From Actinomycetes bacterium (GTDB taxonomy: Bacteria > Actinomycetota > Acidimicrobiia > Acidimicrobiales > RAAP-2): a stretch of DNA of 14,427 nucleotides. The stretch is taken from positions 1 through 14,427 of the forward strand of contig JAJYWG010000304.1 of NCBI GenBank assembly GCA_021791615.1. The letters run 5' to 3'. Below, one piece after another: positions 14,217-14,427 of the stretch (its first letter is position 1; the number at the start of each line of letters is the position of its first letter). Under the pieces are notes generated by a model that saw only the letters and a program-made list of their open reading frames with translations, was not told the origin of the DNA and did no database searches. The position numbers and the translations under genes were made by a program.

Positions 14217-14427
14217 CTACCCGGTGGCCATCGTGACGATGGGCTTGTTCAAGGGCTTGCCCCCCATCGAGCCCAGGAAGGGCGCTGTGAAGGCGAACAG
14301 CCCGCCGTCGGACGCCACCTCCCAGTAGCCCCCGGTCCCGTAGTCGAAGGCCATGCCCACGATGGGCTCGTTCAAGGGCTTGCCGCCCATCGAGCCCAGG
14401 AACGGCGCTGTGAAGGCGAACAGCCCG
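14217..14427 (-). CDS. Repeat protein with 41-residue [11 protein letters not shown] repeats, C-terminal end (partial)
   Basis: On the minus strand the frame from the window edge to the TAG at 14217-14219 encodes the last 69 residues of a protein. It holds one full 41-residue repeat and part of another: [19 protein letters not shown], then [21 protein letters not shown], then the next GLFAF unit, ending in PIVTMATG. Such repeats (GYWxVASDGGxFxFxxAxFxGSxG..LNxPIVGMA) are abundant in secreted or surface proteins of Acidimicrobiia and some other actinobacteria, where a beta-propeller-like fold seems likely. The N-terminal domain lies outside the window, so its function cannot be given. It is unrelated to steroid metabolism by sequence and probably marks the island boundary. 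Confidence 0.8.
   Translation of the reverse strand, partial: GLFAFTAPFLGSMGGKPLNEPIVGMAFDYGTGGYWEVASDGGLFAFTAPFLGSMGGKPLNKPIVTMATG
14238..14427 (-). repeat. 123-bp-period direct repeat within the repeat protein
   Basis: Segments 14238-14304 and 14361-14427 agree at 64 of 67 positions, offset by 123 bp (41 codons). The high DNA identity suggests recent duplication or gene conversion. The right copy is cut by the window edge. Confidence 0.9.

Noticed and set aside
14250..14382. Two CAAGGGCTTG sequences (14250-14259 and 14373-14382) that match the CAAGnnCTTG core of KstR2 boxes
   Set aside because: Both are at the same codon position of the coding repeat (KPLN), lack the flanking A and T of the consensus and are not upstream of a gene.
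1..14427. CRISPR arrays, tRNA/rRNA genes, insertion sequences or integrases
   Set aside because: No regularly spaced repeats with unique spacers, no recognisable tRNA or rRNA sequence and no transposase-like protein was seen on either strand.

Overview
The window is dense, GC-rich bacterial DNA that reads as part of a ring C/D steroid (cholesterol-type) degradation island of an actinobacterium. The gene set matches the mycobacterial/rhodococcal genes that degrade the indane propionate intermediate HIP: echA20, ipdA, ipdB, ipdC, fadA6, fadE30 (ipdE1), an ipdE2-type dehydrogenase and ipdF. At the right edge is the end of a 41-residue repeat protein with [19 protein letters not shown] repeats. 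I associate that repeat with Acidimicrobiia-like actinobacteria, so an acidimicrobial host is my best guess; it is an inference.

Layout. 1-212: no convincing gene, but a tight run of short perfect stem-loops. 213-1028 (-): an SDR oxidoreductase, divergent from the next block. 1224-4856 (+): echA20, ipdA, ipdB, ipdC; the last three overlap by 4 nt at each junction. 10974 back to 4828 (-): fadA6 thiolase, DUF35 zinc-ribbon/OB protein, thiolase-like lipid-transfer protein, a second SDR and an MMPL/RND membrane transporter; most junctions overlap, with one 111-bp gap before the SDR. 11023-14215 (+): fadE30/ipdE1, ipdE2-like, ipdF-like SDR, divergent from fadA6 across 48 bp. 14217-14427 (-): 3' end of the repeat protein, cut by the window.

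How the genes fit together. From the M. tuberculosis pathway as I know it, HIP-CoA is reduced to the 5-hydroxy form, its propionyl side chain is shortened (IpdE1-IpdE2 does the dehydrogenation), IpdF re-oxidises the 5-hydroxyl, IpdC introduces the ring unsaturation, EchA20 opens ring D, IpdAB hydrolyses the last ring, and FadA6 cleaves the resulting beta-keto acyl-CoA. Nearly all of these steps have a candidate here. The CoA ligase FadD3, the regulator KstR2 and FadE32-type enzymes are not in the window. The thiolase-like/DUF35 pair and the MMPL transporter are additions whose substrates cannot be read from sequence.

Main non-coding signals: a multi-hairpin element at the left edge whose G-U pair and GNRA loop favour a plus-strand RNA; a strong hairpin and a second palindrome between echA20 and ipdA; a 13-bp perfect palindrome in the fadA6/fadE30 divergent promoter region; and in-frame 12-bp and 15-bp minisatellites inside minus-strand genes. 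There are no gene-free stretches longer than 300 bases.
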